Shown here one piece after another: positions 1 through 8,274 of a stretch of 64,000 nucleotides of DNA. Every line of letters starts with the position of its first letter. The first letter of the stretch is position 1. The DNA comes from Streptomyces sp. NBC_00582 (GTDB lineage: Bacteria > Actinomycetota > Actinomycetes > Streptomycetales > Streptomycetaceae), in NCBI RefSeq assembly GCF_036345155.1, contig NZ_CP107772.1, forward strand, positions 5,890,001 through 5,954,000. Reading direction: 5' to 3'. A program made the position numbers and the translations under genes. The notes beneath the pieces are model-generated. The model saw only the letters and a program-made list of their open reading frames with translations. It was not told the DNA's origin and ran no database searches.

Positions 1-654
1 GGAGATGCCGGAGCGCAGCTCGGAGTGGACGAGGGTGAACCGGGAGGCCTCCTCGGCGAGCTGGGCGGCGTAGGCCTCGCGGCCCACCCTGGTCGCCCGG
101 AAGGCGCCGCCGCCGGCCACCACGAAGCTGCCGGACATGACCTGGTCCCCGGGGTGCTTGACGACCGGGTCGGCCTCGCCGGTGAGCAGTGACTCGTCGA
201 TCTCCAGCCCGTCGGCCTCGACGCACACCCCGTCGACGACGACCTTGTCGCCGGGGCCGATCTCCACGACGTCGTCGAGCACGAGGTCGGCGGTGGCGAC
301 CTCGGTCGAGGTGCCGTCGCGGCGCACGGTCGGCCGGACCTCCCCGATGACGGCGAGGGAGTCGAGGGTCTGCTTGGCGCGCCACTCCTGGATGATGCCG
401 ATCCCGGTGTTGGCGAGGATGACGAACCCGAAGAGGCCGTCCTGGAAGGGGGCGACGGCGAGGACGATGAGCCACAGGACGCCGATGATGGCGTTGAACC
501 GGGTGAAGACGTTGGCGCGGACGATCTCCCCGACCGACCGGCTGCTGCGCACGGGTACGTCGTTCACCTGACCGCGCGCGACGCGCTCCGCGACCTCGGC
601 GGCGGTGAGCCCGGTCGCCGCCGGCACGGTGGCGGTTGCGTCGATAGGGGGCAT
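1..654 (-). CDS. Cation-translocating P-type ATPase, N-terminal part
   Basis: Only the first 218 residues are in the window; the gene runs off the left edge. P-type ATPases pump cations across the membrane using an aspartyl-phosphate intermediate. Visible are an N-terminal cation-ATPase domain ([16 protein letters not shown]), two membrane helices around residues 60-90 ([27 protein letters not shown]) and the start of the actuator domain with the conserved [12 protein letters not shown] segment. The DKTGT phosphorylation site and ion-binding helices lie outside, so the ion cannot be told. The ATG at 652-654 has no clear ribosome binding site. The general family is secure; the substrate is not. 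Confidence 0.9.
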   Translation of the reverse strand, partial: MPPIDATATVPAATGLTAAEVAERVARGQVNDVPVRSSRSVGEIVRANVFTRFNAIIGVLWLIVLAVAPFQDGLFGFVILANTGIGIIQEWRAKQTLDSLAVIGEVRPTVRRDGTSTEVATADLVLDDVVEIGPGDKVVVDGVCVEADGLEIDESLLTGEADPVVKHPGDQVMSGSFVVAGGGAFRATRVGREAYAAQLAEEASRFTLVHSELRSGIS

Positions 655-748
655 GGAATCGACGGTACGTGCGGATTTGGGGGTTCACCCCCCGAAGACG
701 CGGAAGATCCGACCTGGGGAGGACCCGGGTAGTGCGGAGGGTGTACGG

Positions 749-1054
749 CTACTCGGCGGGAGCCTGTTCGGTCTCCTGCTCGGTCGCCCGCGCCGGATCG
801 GCCTCCGCCGCCGCCCGCGCCCGCTTGATCGCCGCGTCCCGTCGGCGGGTGATCCGGATGCCGAGGAGGCCCAGCGCGCCCCCGGCCAGGCAGGTCCACA
901 GCCACCACAGATGGCCGTGGTCGTCGAACCAGCCGTAGAAGGGGAGCTGTGCGAGGAAGAGGACGAACCAGATGATCGTGCCGCCGGTGATGACCGGGAC
1001 CACGGGCCCTTCGAGGGGCTCCGGAGCCTCATGCTTGGGTGTCCACTTCGCCAT
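749..1054 (-). CDS. DUF2530 family small membrane protein
   Basis: This 101-residue protein has two membrane segments (about residues 20-37, VITGGTIIWFVLFLAQL, and 48-65, LWWLWTCLAGGALGLLGI). A basic RRR stretch follows, then a charged Ala/Glu-rich C-terminal tail. This is the layout of the actinobacterial DUF2530 family, whose function is unknown. It is divergent from the permease that starts at 1172; the AT-richer gap 1055-1171 (around GTTATATGTTCATAC) probably carries promoters for both. Start chosen at the ATG giving MAKWTPKHEAPEP. Confidence 0.8.
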   Translation of the reverse strand: MAKWTPKHEAPEPLEGPVVPVITGGTIIWFVLFLAQLPFYGWFDDHGHLWWLWTCLAGGALGLLGIRITRRRDAAIKRARAAAEADPARATEQETEQAPAE

Positions 1055-1171
1055 GGGGACAGCTTACGAGGTGGTCACATCTACGCGCGGAGATGGCCGA
1101 TCACATCGTTATATGTTCATACTGAAACGGTTTGCGTCTGACCACTTCTCTTCGTAGGAAACACCAAATAG

Positions 1172-2620
1172 ATGTCCACCTCGGCTCCCGCCAAGGTCCC
1201 CGCCCCTGAACAGCCGGGAGCCGGGCCCGTCCACGCACTCGACCGCTACTTCAAGATCTCCGAGCGCGGCAGCACCCTGCCCCGTGAGATCCGCGGCGGT
1301 TTCGCCACCTTCTTCGCGATGGCCTACATCATCGTGCTGAACCCGATCATCCTCGGCAGCGCGAAGGACATGTACGGGCATCAGCTCGCCAACGGCCAGC
1401 TCGTCACGGCCACCTGTGTGACCGCGGCCTTCACCACGCTCCTCATGGGCGTCATCGGCAATGTGCCGATCGCGCTCGCGGCGGGGCTCGGTGTGAACTC
1501 GGTCGTGGCGCTCCAGCTCGCCCCGCGGATGTCCTGGCCGGACGCCATGGGCATGGTGGTGCTGGCCGGTCTCGTCGTCATGCTCCTCGTGGCGACCGGG
1601 CTGCGGGAGCGCGTGATGAACGCGGTCCCGTTCGGGCTGCGCAAGGCGATCTCGATCGGTATCGGCCTGTTCATCATGCTGATCGGCCTGGTGGACTCCG
1701 GTTTCGTCTCCCGGATCCCGGACGCCGCCCACACCACCGTCCCGCTCCAGCTCGGCGCCGACGGTCATCTGCTCGGCTGGCCGGTCCTGGTGTTCATCCT
1801 GGGCGCCCTGCTCACCCTCGCCCTGATCGTCCGCAAGGTCCCGGGCGCGATCCTGATCTCGATCGTCGCCATGACGGTCCTCGCGCTGATCATCAACGCG
1901 GTCGCGCACATCCCGTCCTGGGGCCTGACCACCCCCGAGTGGCCGGGCAACCCGGTCGCCACCCCCGACTTCGGACTGATCGGCGACGTCAGCCTGTTCG
2001 GCGGCTTCGGCGAGGTCGGTGTGCTGACGGGCGTCCTGTTCGTCTTCACGGTCCTGCTGTCGTGCTTCTTCGACGCGATGGGCACGATCATGGGCGTCTC
2101 CGACGAGGCGAAGCTGACCGACGCCAAGGGCGAGATGCCCGGCATCAACAAGGTCCTCTTCGTCGACGGTCTCGCCGTCGCCGCCGGAGGCGCCAGCTCC
2201 TCCTCGGCCACCACCGCGTTCGTGGAGTCCACGGCCGGGGTCGGCGAGGGCGCCCGCACCGGTTTCGCGAACCTCGTCACGGGCGGCCTCTTCACCTTCG
2301 CGCTGTTCCTCACGCCGGTCGCCACGATGGTCCCGTCCCAGGCCGCCACCCCCGCGCTGCTCGCGGTGGGCTTCATGATCCTGGCGAACTCGGTCAAGGA
2401 GATCGACTGGGCCGACTACACGATCGCCGTCCCGGCCTTCATCACGATGGTGATGATGCCGTTCACCTACTCCATCACCAACGGCATCGGCATGGGCTTC
2501 ATCACCTTCGTGCTGCTGCGCCTGGTGGCGGGCCGGGCCCGTGACATCCCGGTCCCGATGTACGTGGTCTCGGCGGTCTTCACGTTCTACTACCTGATGC
2601 CGGCCCTCGGTCTGACCTGA
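1172..2620 (+). CDS. NCS2/AzgA-type purine permease
   Basis: A 482-residue polytopic protein of the xanthine/uracil permease family, closest in appearance to the hypoxanthine/guanine (AzgA/PbuG) branch. The N-terminal signature GGFATFFAMAYIIVLNP, the AAGLGVNS motif and the later SCFFDAMGTIMG stretch (about residues 297-308) are typical. About 12 membrane helices can be read along its length, matching the family length of 430-490 residues. It would import purine bases by proton symport. It is transcribed alone, divergent from the DUF2530 gene. A weak AGGAA lies 12 bases before the ATG. Confidence 0.92.
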   Translation: MSTSAPAKVPAPEQPGAGPVHALDRYFKISERGSTLPREIRGGFATFFAMAYIIVLNPIILGSAKDMYGHQLANGQLVTATCVTAAFTTLLMGVIGNVPIALAAGLGVNSVVALQLAPRMSWPDAMGMVVLAGLVVMLLVATGLRERVMNAVPFGLRKAISIGIGLFIMLIGLVDSGFVSRIPDAAHTTVPLQLGADGHLLGWPVLVFILGALLTLALIVRKVPGAILISIVAMTVLALIINAVAHIPSWGLTTPEWPGNPVATPDFGLIGDVSLFGGFGEVGVLTGVLFVFTVLLSCFFDAMGTIMGVSDEAKLTDAKGEMPGINKVLFVDGLAVAAGGASSSSATTAFVESTAGVGEGARTGFANLVTGGLFTFALFLTPVATMVPSQAATPALLAVGFMILANSVKEIDWADYTIAVPAFITMVMMPFTYSITNGIGMGFITFVLLRLVAGRARDIPVPMYVVSAVFTFYYLMPALGLT

Positions 2621-2641
2621 CCGACGCCGCGCCCCGGGGTC

Positions 2642-2824
2642 TCAGGTGAGCCCGTAGAACTTCTCGGTCTCCTCGACGGCCGACTGGAAGCGCTGGTCGA
2701 AGTCATCGCGAATGAGCGTCTGGACGACATAGTCCTGGACGCTCATTCCGCGTTTGGCGGCATGCTGCCGGAGCCGTTCGAGCAGCTCCCCGTCTATCCG
2801 CAGGCTGAGCACAGTGGTCCCCAT
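2642..2824 (-). CDS. Ribbon-helix-helix (CopG-like) protein
   Basis: A 60-residue protein whose N-terminus (TTVLSLRIDGELLERLRQH) fits a ribbon-helix-helix DNA-binding fold: a short beta strand followed by two helices, with AAKRGMSVQDYVVQTLI as the second helix region. Such proteins act as small repressors or antitoxins. No toxin gene is next to it: the gene on one side is the permease, and on the other it is divergent from the MarR gene. It is therefore either an orphan antitoxin or a stand-alone repressor. Family assignment is from pattern only. Confidence 0.75.
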   Translation of the reverse strand: MGTTVLSLRIDGELLERLRQHAAKRGMSVQDYVVQTLIRDDFDQRFQSAVEETEKFYGLT

Positions 2825-2944
2825 GAGACGAGGGTCGCCGCCCCCTGCCGTACGTCAGTGACTTTCCGCGCGCGTCTCACTCGTTCGAGTGATGAAGGGG
2901 TTTCCGTGGCCAGGGTCACGGGAATCCTGCCGCGCGCCAGCTTG

Positions 2945-2972
2945 TTTAGCCAGGGTAATGAGTTACGCTAAA
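2945..2972. promoter_or_regulatory. Inverted repeat overlapping the MarR start region
   Basis: TTTAGC at 2945-2950 and GCTAAA at 2967-2972 form a 6-bp inverted repeat just before the MarR gene, with GGTAA and GTTAC inside the arms. MarR repressors commonly bind such sites to control themselves and a linked transporter. No experiment supports it here. Confidence 0.4.
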
Positions 2973-2975
2973 GAG

Positions 2976-3413
2976 ATGCCTGACCTCACCCATGGCGACG
3001 ACGCGGCCGCCGTGAACTCGCTCCGGTCCGCAGTGATGCGGCTCTCCCGCCGGCTCAAACACCAGCGGGTCGACGAGTCGCTGAGCCCCACCGAGATGTC
3101 GGTGCTCGGCACCCTCTCCCTCTGCGGCAGCGCCACCCCGGGCGAGCTCGCCCGCAAGGAGCACGTCCAGCCGCCCTCGATGACCCGCATCGTGGCGCTG
3201 CTGGAGGCCAAGGGACTGGTCCGGCTGGAGCCGCACCCCGAGGACCGGCGCCAGAAGGTCGTCACCAAGACCGAGCAGGCCGAGGCCATGCTCGAGGAGT
3301 CCCGCCGCAAGCGGAACGCCTTCCTGGCCACCCTGGTCGACGGCCTCGACGAGGACGAGTGGGCGAAACTGCGCGCCGCCGCCCCCGTGCTGGAGAAGCT
3401 CGCACACCTGTAA
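2976..3413 (+). CDS. MarR-family transcriptional regulator
   Basis: A 145-residue winged-helix regulator. The helix-turn-helix reads about residues 52-72 (GELARKEHVQPPSMTRIVAL), followed by the wing containing the conserved DRR element (EPHPEDRRQKVV). MarR dimers usually repress a neighbouring exporter and release DNA on binding a small ligand or on oxidation. The MFS transporter begins 26 bases downstream, so the pair probably forms one operon. An in-frame ATG at 2958 is an alternative start. The start at 2976 has almost no room for a ribosome binding site, so it may be leaderless. Confidence 0.88.
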   Translation: MPDLTHGDDAAAVNSLRSAVMRLSRRLKHQRVDESLSPTEMSVLGTLSLCGSATPGELARKEHVQPPSMTRIVALLEAKGLVRLEPHPEDRRQKVVTKTEQAEAMLEESRRKRNAFLATLVDGLDEDEWAKLRAAAPVLEKLAHL

Positions 3414-3439
3414 GCCGCGTAACGAGGAGGCGAACCCTG

Positions 3440-4789
3440 TTGAGTACGGGACCCGGAGCAGACTCCGCCCCCGCACCGACCACCCCCGACACCCCCGCCC
3501 CTGCGACCGGATCCTCGATGTTCAGCTCGCTGAGGGTCAGGAACTACCGCCTGTTCTTCGCCGGCCAGGTCGTCTCGAACATCGGCACCTGGATGCAGCG
3601 GATAGCGCAGGACTGGCTGGTCCTGAGCCTCACCGGCTCCGCCACGGCCGTCGGCGTCACGACGGCCCTTCAGTTCCTGCCGATGCTGCTCTTCGGCCTC
3701 TACGGCGGGGTCCTCGTCGACCGCCTGCCCAAGCGCCGCGCCCTGCTGGTCACCCAGTCCTCGATGGCCCTCACCGGCATCGTGCTCGCCGCCCTCACCC
3801 TCTCCGGCCACGTCCAGGTCTGGCACGTCTACCTCGCCGCCTTCGCCGTCGGCCTCGCCACGGTCGTCGACAACCCGGCCCGCCAGTCCTTCGTCTCCGA
3901 GATGGTCGGCCCGGACCAGCTCCAGAACGCGGTCAGCCTGAACTCCGCGAACTTCCAGTCCGCCCGTCTCGTCGGCCCGGCCGTCGCCGGCCTGATGATC
4001 ACCGGCGTCGGCACCGGCTGGGCGTTCCTCTTCAACGGCCTGTCGTTCGTGGCGCCCATAGCGGGCCTGCTGCTGATGCGCGCCCGCGAGCTCCACGTCG
4101 TCGAGCGCGCCCCGCGCGGCAAGGGCCAGCTCAGAGAGGGGCTCCACTATGTGGCGGGCCGCCCCGACCTCATCTGGACGATCGTCCTGGTCGGGTTCGT
4201 CGGCACCTTCGGCTTCAACTTCCCCGTGTACCTCTCGGCCTTCGCCGACGACGTCTTCCACGCCGGCGCCGGCTCCTACAGCCTCTTCAACACCCTGATG
4301 GCGGTCGGCTCCCTCGCCGGCGCCCTGCTCGCCGCCCGGCGCGGCACGTCCAGGATGCGGGTGATGATCGGGGCGGCGGTGCTGTTCGGCGCGATGGAGG
4401 TACTCGCCGCGACCGCCCCCTCCCTGTGGCTGTTCGCCCTGCTCATGGCCCCGATCGGCATGTTCGGCATGACGATCAACGTCACCGCCAACACCAGCAT
4501 CCAGATGGGCACCGACCCCGCCATGCGCGGCCGGGTCATGGCCCTCTACATGATGGTGTTCCTCGGCGGCTCGCCCGTCGGCGCGCCGATAGCGGGCTGG
4601 ATCACCGACGCGTACGGCGTCCGGGCCGGCCTCGCGGTGGGCGGCGCGATCGCCGCGACGGCCGCGGTCACCATCGGCCTGGTCCTGGCCCGCGTCGGCA
4701 ACCTCCGGCTGTCGGTCGGCTGGCACCGCGGCCACCCCCGGGTGCGGTTCGTCCCCCGCGAGAACGGGGAGCTGGCCGCCGTGGGGTGA
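3440..4789 (+). CDS. MFS transporter (drug-efflux type)
   Basis: A 449-residue major facilitator with about 12 membrane helices. The N-terminus reads FSSLRVRNYRLFFAGQVVSN and GTWMQRIAQDWLVL, hallmarks of the MFS_3/enterobactin-exporter-like group. The loop between helices 2 and 3 carries GGVLVDRLPKRR. The TTG start is chosen because AGGAGG at 3425-3430 sits nine bases upstream. Directly downstream of the MarR gene, it is the probable target of that repressor and likely exports a toxic compound or natural product. Confidence 0.9.
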   Translation: MSTGPGADSAPAPTTPDTPAPATGSSMFSSLRVRNYRLFFAGQVVSNIGTWMQRIAQDWLVLSLTGSATAVGVTTALQFLPMLLFGLYGGVLVDRLPKRRALLVTQSSMALTGIVLAALTLSGHVQVWHVYLAAFAVGLATVVDNPARQSFVSEMVGPDQLQNAVSLNSANFQSARLVGPAVAGLMITGVGTGWAFLFNGLSFVAPIAGLLLMRARELHVVERAPRGKGQLREGLHYVAGRPDLIWTIVLVGFVGTFGFNFPVYLSAFADDVFHAGAGSYSLFNTLMAVGSLAGALLAARRGTSRMRVMIGAAVLFGAMEVLAATAPSLWLFALLMAPIGMFGMTINVTANTSIQMGTDPAMRGRVMALYMMVFLGGSPVGAPIAGWITDAYGVRAGLAVGGAIAATAAVTIGLVLARVGNLRLSVGWHRGHPRVRFVPRENGELAAVG

Positions 4790-4810
4790 CCGGCCCCCCG
4801 GGCGCCGGGG

Positions 4811-5329
4811 TCAGACCCGCCGCTCCAGCAACTGCCCCGGCCACGCGTCCCGCAGGGTGAACGCGTGCGTCGGGGTGAAGCCGTTGGCCTCGTAGTAGGC
4901 GACCAGCCCGCGGTCGTCACCGGCGTAGCAGTCCACCCGCAGCAGGGAGACACCCGCGCGCCGGGTCTCCTCGGCCGCGTGCGCCAGCAGGGCACGGCCC
5001 ACGCCGAGGCCCTTGAAGCGGCGGTCGGAGGCGAGCCAGTGGATGTACCGCTCGGGCTCGCCCGGCGGCGGCAGATGCGCGAGGTAGGCGCCGGGGGCGT
5101 CGGTCAGCGTGAGCGTGGCGGCCGGCACCCCGTCGACCTCGGCGATGAACGCCACGCCCTCCTCCATGTACCGGACGACCGATTCCACGGTCCCGGGGCT
5201 CTCCGAGAGCGGCCCGGTCCCCCACTGTCCGGTGCGGCCCTGTGAGACGAGCCACTCCACACTGCTGTCGAGCATGCCGAGCATCGCGGGGACGTCGTCG
5301 GGGCCGCCGTCCCTGATGGTGATCTCCAT
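4811..5329 (-). CDS. GNAT-family N-acetyltransferase
   Basis: A 172-residue acetyltransferase of the GNAT fold, transferring acetyl from acetyl-CoA to an amine that cannot be predicted. The acetyl-CoA-binding motif A is seen as RRFKGLGVGRALLAHA (about residues 101-116), followed by the typical YYEANGFTPTHAF beta-bulge region. It is convergent with the MFS gene and divergent from the phosphodiesterase gene at 5381. Start ATG at 5327-5329 gives MEITIRDGGPDDVPAM, a typical GNAT opening. Confidence 0.88.
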   Translation of the reverse strand: MEITIRDGGPDDVPAMLGMLDSSVEWLVSQGRTGQWGTGPLSESPGTVESVVRYMEEGVAFIAEVDGVPAATLTLTDAPGAYLAHLPPPGEPERYIHWLASDRRFKGLGVGRALLAHAAEETRRAGVSLLRVDCYAGDDRGLVAYYEANGFTPTHAFTLRDAWPGQLLERRV

Positions 5330-5380
5330 GGCACCCCATCATGCGGGCGGACAGCGGCCCCGGCCGGGAAAATCGGGGGC

Positions 5381-5953
5381 ATGAGACTTTTCGCGGCCGT
5401 GCTGCCCCCGGATGACGTCGTCGAGGAACTCGCCGTCGAGGTGAGCGAGTTGCGCAGGCTGCCCGGCGCGGAGGGGCTGCGGTGGACCGGGCGGGACGGG
5501 TGGCACTTCACGCTCGCGTTCTACGGCGAGGTCGACGACGACGTCGTACCGGCGCTGTCGGCACGGCTGGAGCGGACGGCTCTGCGCGGCGCGCCCTTCG
5601 AGCTGGCCGTGCGGGGCGGGGGCCAGTTCGGACACGGGCGGGCGCTGTGGGCGGGGGCGGCGGAAGACGTGCCGGCCCTGCGCCTGCTGGCCGACCGTGC
5701 GGAGGCGGCGGCGCGGAAGGCGGGCCTGGACATGGGGGAGCACCGCCGGTACAAGGCCCACCTCACGCTGGCCCGCAGCCGGGACACGGTGGACGTGGAG
5801 CCGTACGTCGAGGCGCTGCACGGGTTCCGGGGGCGGACCTGGACCGTGCGGGAGCTGGTCCTGGTCCGCAGCCGTCTGCCGAGGTCCGGCGTGCCGGGGG
5901 AGCAGCCCCGCTATGAGCCGGTCGGGCGCTGGGCTCTGGGCGGGGCCGGTTAG
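5381..5953 (+). CDS. thpR: RNA 2',3'-cyclic phosphodiesterase (2H family)
   Basis: A 190-residue 2H phosphoesterase, also called 2'-5' RNA ligase. It hydrolyses 2',3'-cyclic phosphate ends of RNA to 2'-phosphates. The two catalytic HxTx motifs are present: HFTL (about residues 46-49) and HLTL (about residues 127-130), each on a beta strand. The N-terminal RLFAAVLPPDDV is also characteristic. Length matches the family (175-195). It stands alone, divergent from the GNAT gene; a 29-codon membrane peptide ORF follows after 9 bases. Confidence 0.92.
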   Translation: MRLFAAVLPPDDVVEELAVEVSELRRLPGAEGLRWTGRDGWHFTLAFYGEVDDDVVPALSARLERTALRGAPFELAVRGGGQFGHGRALWAGAAEDVPALRLLADRAEAAARKAGLDMGEHRRYKAHLTLARSRDTVDVEPYVEALHGFRGRTWTVRELVLVRSRLPRSGVPGEQPRYEPVGRWALGGAG

Positions 5954-5962
5954 GCTCGGTGC

Positions 5963-6052
5963 GTGGACCCGAAGACCCGGAACCGGATCATGGCCGGTGC
6001 GCTTGTGTTGATGTTCGTCGTCGTTGCCCTGGCGGCCGCGCTCGGTAGGTAG
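5963..6052 (+). CDS. Possible 29-residue single-helix membrane peptide
   Basis: A short GTG-initiated ORF encoding a basic N-terminus (DPKTRNR) followed by one hydrophobic helix (MAGALVLMFVVVALAAALG) and a terminal Arg. It begins nine bases after thpR and could be translated from the same mRNA. Codon third positions are G/C-rich as in neighbouring genes. Similar very short membrane peptides occur next to unrelated genes in Streptomyces. Function unknown, and translation is not proven. Confidence 0.45.
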   Translation: MDPKTRNRIMAGALVLMFVVVALAAALGR

Positions 6053-6090
6053 GAGTTCGGGGAACCGCACGTGGTCGGTCGGGCGCGGAC

Positions 6091-6126
6091 CGTGGATGGC
6101 TGATCGCGCAGTTCCCCTTGCCCCTG
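6091..6126 (-). repeat. Interspersed GC-rich element, copy 1
   Basis: Read on the minus strand this is GGGGAACTGCGCGATCAGCC plus flanks, the core shared by six intergenic elements in the window. It lies between the small membrane ORF and the 3' end of the aldo/keto reductase gene, in keeping with the other copies, which also sit after gene ends. A complementary GGGGAACCGC at 6059-6068 could pair with it as a hairpin. Confidence 0.6.
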
Positions 6127-6139
6127 AGAACTCCCGGTG

Positions 6140-7129
6140 TCACCAGGCGAAGGCCTCCGGGGACGGGCCCGGGCCCGGGAAGATCTCGTCCAGGCCCTCC
6201 AGGAGTTCCTCGCTCAGCTCCAGTTCCGCCGCGCGGATCGCCGACGCCAGTTGTTCCGCCGTGCGGGGGCCGACGATCGGGCCCGTCACGCCGGGGCGGG
6301 TGAGGAGCCAGGCCAGGGCGGCCTCACCGGGTTCGACGCCGTGCTTTTCCAGCAGGTCCTCGTAGGACTGGATCTGCGCGCGTGCGGTGGGGTTGGCGAG
6401 GGTGTCGGCGGCCCGTCCGGACGCCCGGCGCCCGCCCTCGGCCTCCTTCTTGATCACGCCGCCGAGCAGGCCGCCGTGCAGCGGAGACCAGGGGATGACC
6501 CCGAGCCCGTAGTCCTGCGCGGCCGGGATGACCTCCATCTCGGCGCGGCGCTCGGCGAGGTTGTAGAGGCACTGCTCGCTGACCAGGCCGAAGGAGCCCC
6601 GCCGGGCGGCGGTCTCGTTGGCCTGGGCGATCTTGTAGCCGGGGAAGTTGGAGGAGCCGGCGTAGAGGATCTTGCCCTGCTGGACCAGCACGTCGACGGC
6701 CTGCCAGATCTCCTCGAAGGGAGTGCTGCGGTCGATGTGGTGGAACTGGTAGAGGTCGATGTAGTCGGTCTGCAGCCGCTTCAGCGACGCGTCGACCGCG
6801 CGCCGGATGTTCACGGCGGACAGCTTGTCGTGGTTGGGCCAGGACTCGCCGTCGGCGGCCATGTTGCCGTACACCTTGGTGGCGAGGACGACCTTGTCGC
6901 GCCGCTCGCCGCCCTTCGCGAACCAGTTGCCGATGATCGTCTCGGTACGGCCCTTGTTCTCACCCCAGCCGTACACGTTCGCGGTGTCGAAGAGGTTGAT
7001 GCCCGCGTCCAGGGCCGAGTCCATGATCGTGTGGGAGTCGGCCTCGTCGGTCTGCGGGCCGAAGTTCATGGTGCCGAGGACGAGTCGGCTGACCTTGAGT
7101 CCGGTGCGTCCGAGCTGCGTGTACTTCAT
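6140..7129 (-). CDS. Aldo/keto reductase
   Basis: A 329-residue NADPH-dependent aldo/keto reductase of the voltage-gated potassium channel beta/YajO-like group, a TIM barrel. Family signatures visible are MKYTQLGRTGLKVSRLVLGT at the N-terminus, the catalytic tetrad region (FDTANVYGWGENKGR, with Asp and Tyr), a Lys in VVLATKVYG, and YQFHHIDRSTP with the catalytic His. The substrate is not predictable. The upstream start at 7282 was rejected because the family begins at the MKYTQLG methionine. It is divergent from the secreted SnoaL-like gene. Confidence 0.9.
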   Translation of the reverse strand: MKYTQLGRTGLKVSRLVLGTMNFGPQTDEADSHTIMDSALDAGINLFDTANVYGWGENKGRTETIIGNWFAKGGERRDKVVLATKVYGNMAADGESWPNHDKLSAVNIRRAVDASLKRLQTDYIDLYQFHHIDRSTPFEEIWQAVDVLVQQGKILYAGSSNFPGYKIAQANETAARRGSFGLVSEQCLYNLAERRAEMEVIPAAQDYGLGVIPWSPLHGGLLGGVIKKEAEGGRRASGRAADTLANPTARAQIQSYEDLLEKHGVEPGEAALAWLLTRPGVTGPIVGPRTAEQLASAIRAAELELSEELLEGLDEIFPGPGPSPEAFAW

Positions 7130-7252
7130 GGAACTCAAGCCAACGTCTTGGAGTGCGCTCCAGGCAAGGGCGTGGGGGGGGCGAGGAACGTCAAGGGGCG
7201 GCAAGGAAGGTTGACATGGACCGCCCCGAGTGATTGCCTGACGAAGCAGAAT

Positions 7253-7264
7253 TTGAATCTTCAA
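7253..7264. promoter_or_regulatory. Palindrome TTGAA-TC-TTCAA between divergent genes
   Basis: TTGAATCTTCAA is a 5-bp perfect inverted repeat with a two-base centre, AT-rich against its GC-rich surroundings. It lies in the 176-bp divergent gap between the reductase and the secreted protein. It resembles MarR/OhrR-type operators in composition. No cognate regulator is adjacent. Confidence 0.35.
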
Positions 7265-7305
7265 GCTACTTGCTGTGTGCACGCATGAGACGTCTGGAGC
7301 GCACC

Positions 7306-8259
7306 ATGCCCCCCACTGTCCCCACCACCCCCGCCCGTAGGGCCGTCGTCGCCTTCCTCGCCGCCGCTACGGTCCTGGGCGCGACCGCCGTACCCGCCGT
7401 GGCGGCCCCGCACGGCCCGTCCGCCGGGCACGCGGCGTACGGCCAGGGCGGCTACGGCGATGCCGCCCGCCTCGGCTACCAGAAGACCGTCGCCATCACC
7501 GTCACCAAGAGGGTGTTCGAGCGCGGGGACACCGCGGTCGTCGACCGCTTCGTACGGCCGGACTACATCCAGCACAACCCGACCGCGGCCGACGGGTCGG
7601 CGGGCCTGAAGGGCCTGGCCACCTCGATCCACCAGCAGTTCCCCGACGCCCGGTACGACGTCAAGCGGGTCATCTCCCAGGGCGACCTCGTGCTGCTCCA
7701 CTCCAACGTGGTGCTGGTCCCGGGCACCAAGGGCGCGTCGGTCATCGACATCTTCCGCTTCCGGGGCGGGAAGCTGGCCGAGCACTGGGACGTGATCCAG
7801 AACGTGCCGGACACCACGGCCAGCGGCAACGACATGTTCTCCACGCTGAGTTCACCGCGGGTCTCGCAGCCCCTGGACCACCGGCTCACCCAGGCCAACC
7901 AGGCGCTGGTCACCAAGGCCTTCGACGAGCTCATGGTCCACAAGGACCTGACCGCCCTCGACCGCTACTGGGACCCCGGCTATCTCCAGCACAACCCGCA
8001 GATGCAGAGCGGCGTGGCCGCCGCGAAGGCCGGCCTCGGCGGTTACTTCGCCTCGGCACCGCAACTGACGGTCACCCCGAAGCGGATCATCGCCGAGGGC
8101 GACCTGGTGGCCGTCCACAGCCACTACGTCAACTATCCGGGAGACCGGGGCGCGGCGATCCTGGACCTGTTCCGGGTGCGCAACGGCAAGATCGTCGAGC
8201 ACTGGGACATCATCCAGAACGTCCCGGAGACCTCCGCCAACGGCAACGGCATGTTCTAG
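7306..8259 (+). CDS. Secreted protein with two SnoaL/NTF2-like domains
   Basis: A 317-residue exported protein. A Sec-type signal peptide (RRAVVAFLAAATVLGATAVP, cleavage about AVA-AP near residue 32) precedes two homologous domains, roughly residues 60-185 and 198-317. Each has a YxQHNP motif (YIQHNPTAADG, YLQHNPQMQSG), then GDLVxxHSxxV, and ends with HWDxIQNVPxT. These fit the SnoaL-like polyketide cyclase/NTF2 fold, usually cytoplasmic and single-domain. The start follows GGAG at 7296-7299. The enzymatic role is unknown; a hydrolase or isomerase is possible. Confidence 0.85.
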   Translation: MPPTVPTTPARRAVVAFLAAATVLGATAVPAVAAPHGPSAGHAAYGQGGYGDAARLGYQKTVAITVTKRVFERGDTAVVDRFVRPDYIQHNPTAADGSAGLKGLATSIHQQFPDARYDVKRVISQGDLVLLHSNVVLVPGTKGASVIDIFRFRGGKLAEHWDVIQNVPDTTASGNDMFSTLSSPRVSQPLDHRLTQANQALVTKAFDELMVHKDLTALDRYWDPGYLQHNPQMQSGVAAAKAGLGGYFASAPQLTVTPKRIIAEGDLVAVHSHYVNYPGDRGAAILDLFRVRNGKIVEHWDIIQNVPETSANGNGMF

Positions 8260-8274
8260 GGTCTGTCGTCTGGA

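Noticed and set aside
2642..2824. Toxin-antitoxin pair centred on the ribbon-helix-helix protein
   Set aside because: No toxin-like gene is adjacent on either side.
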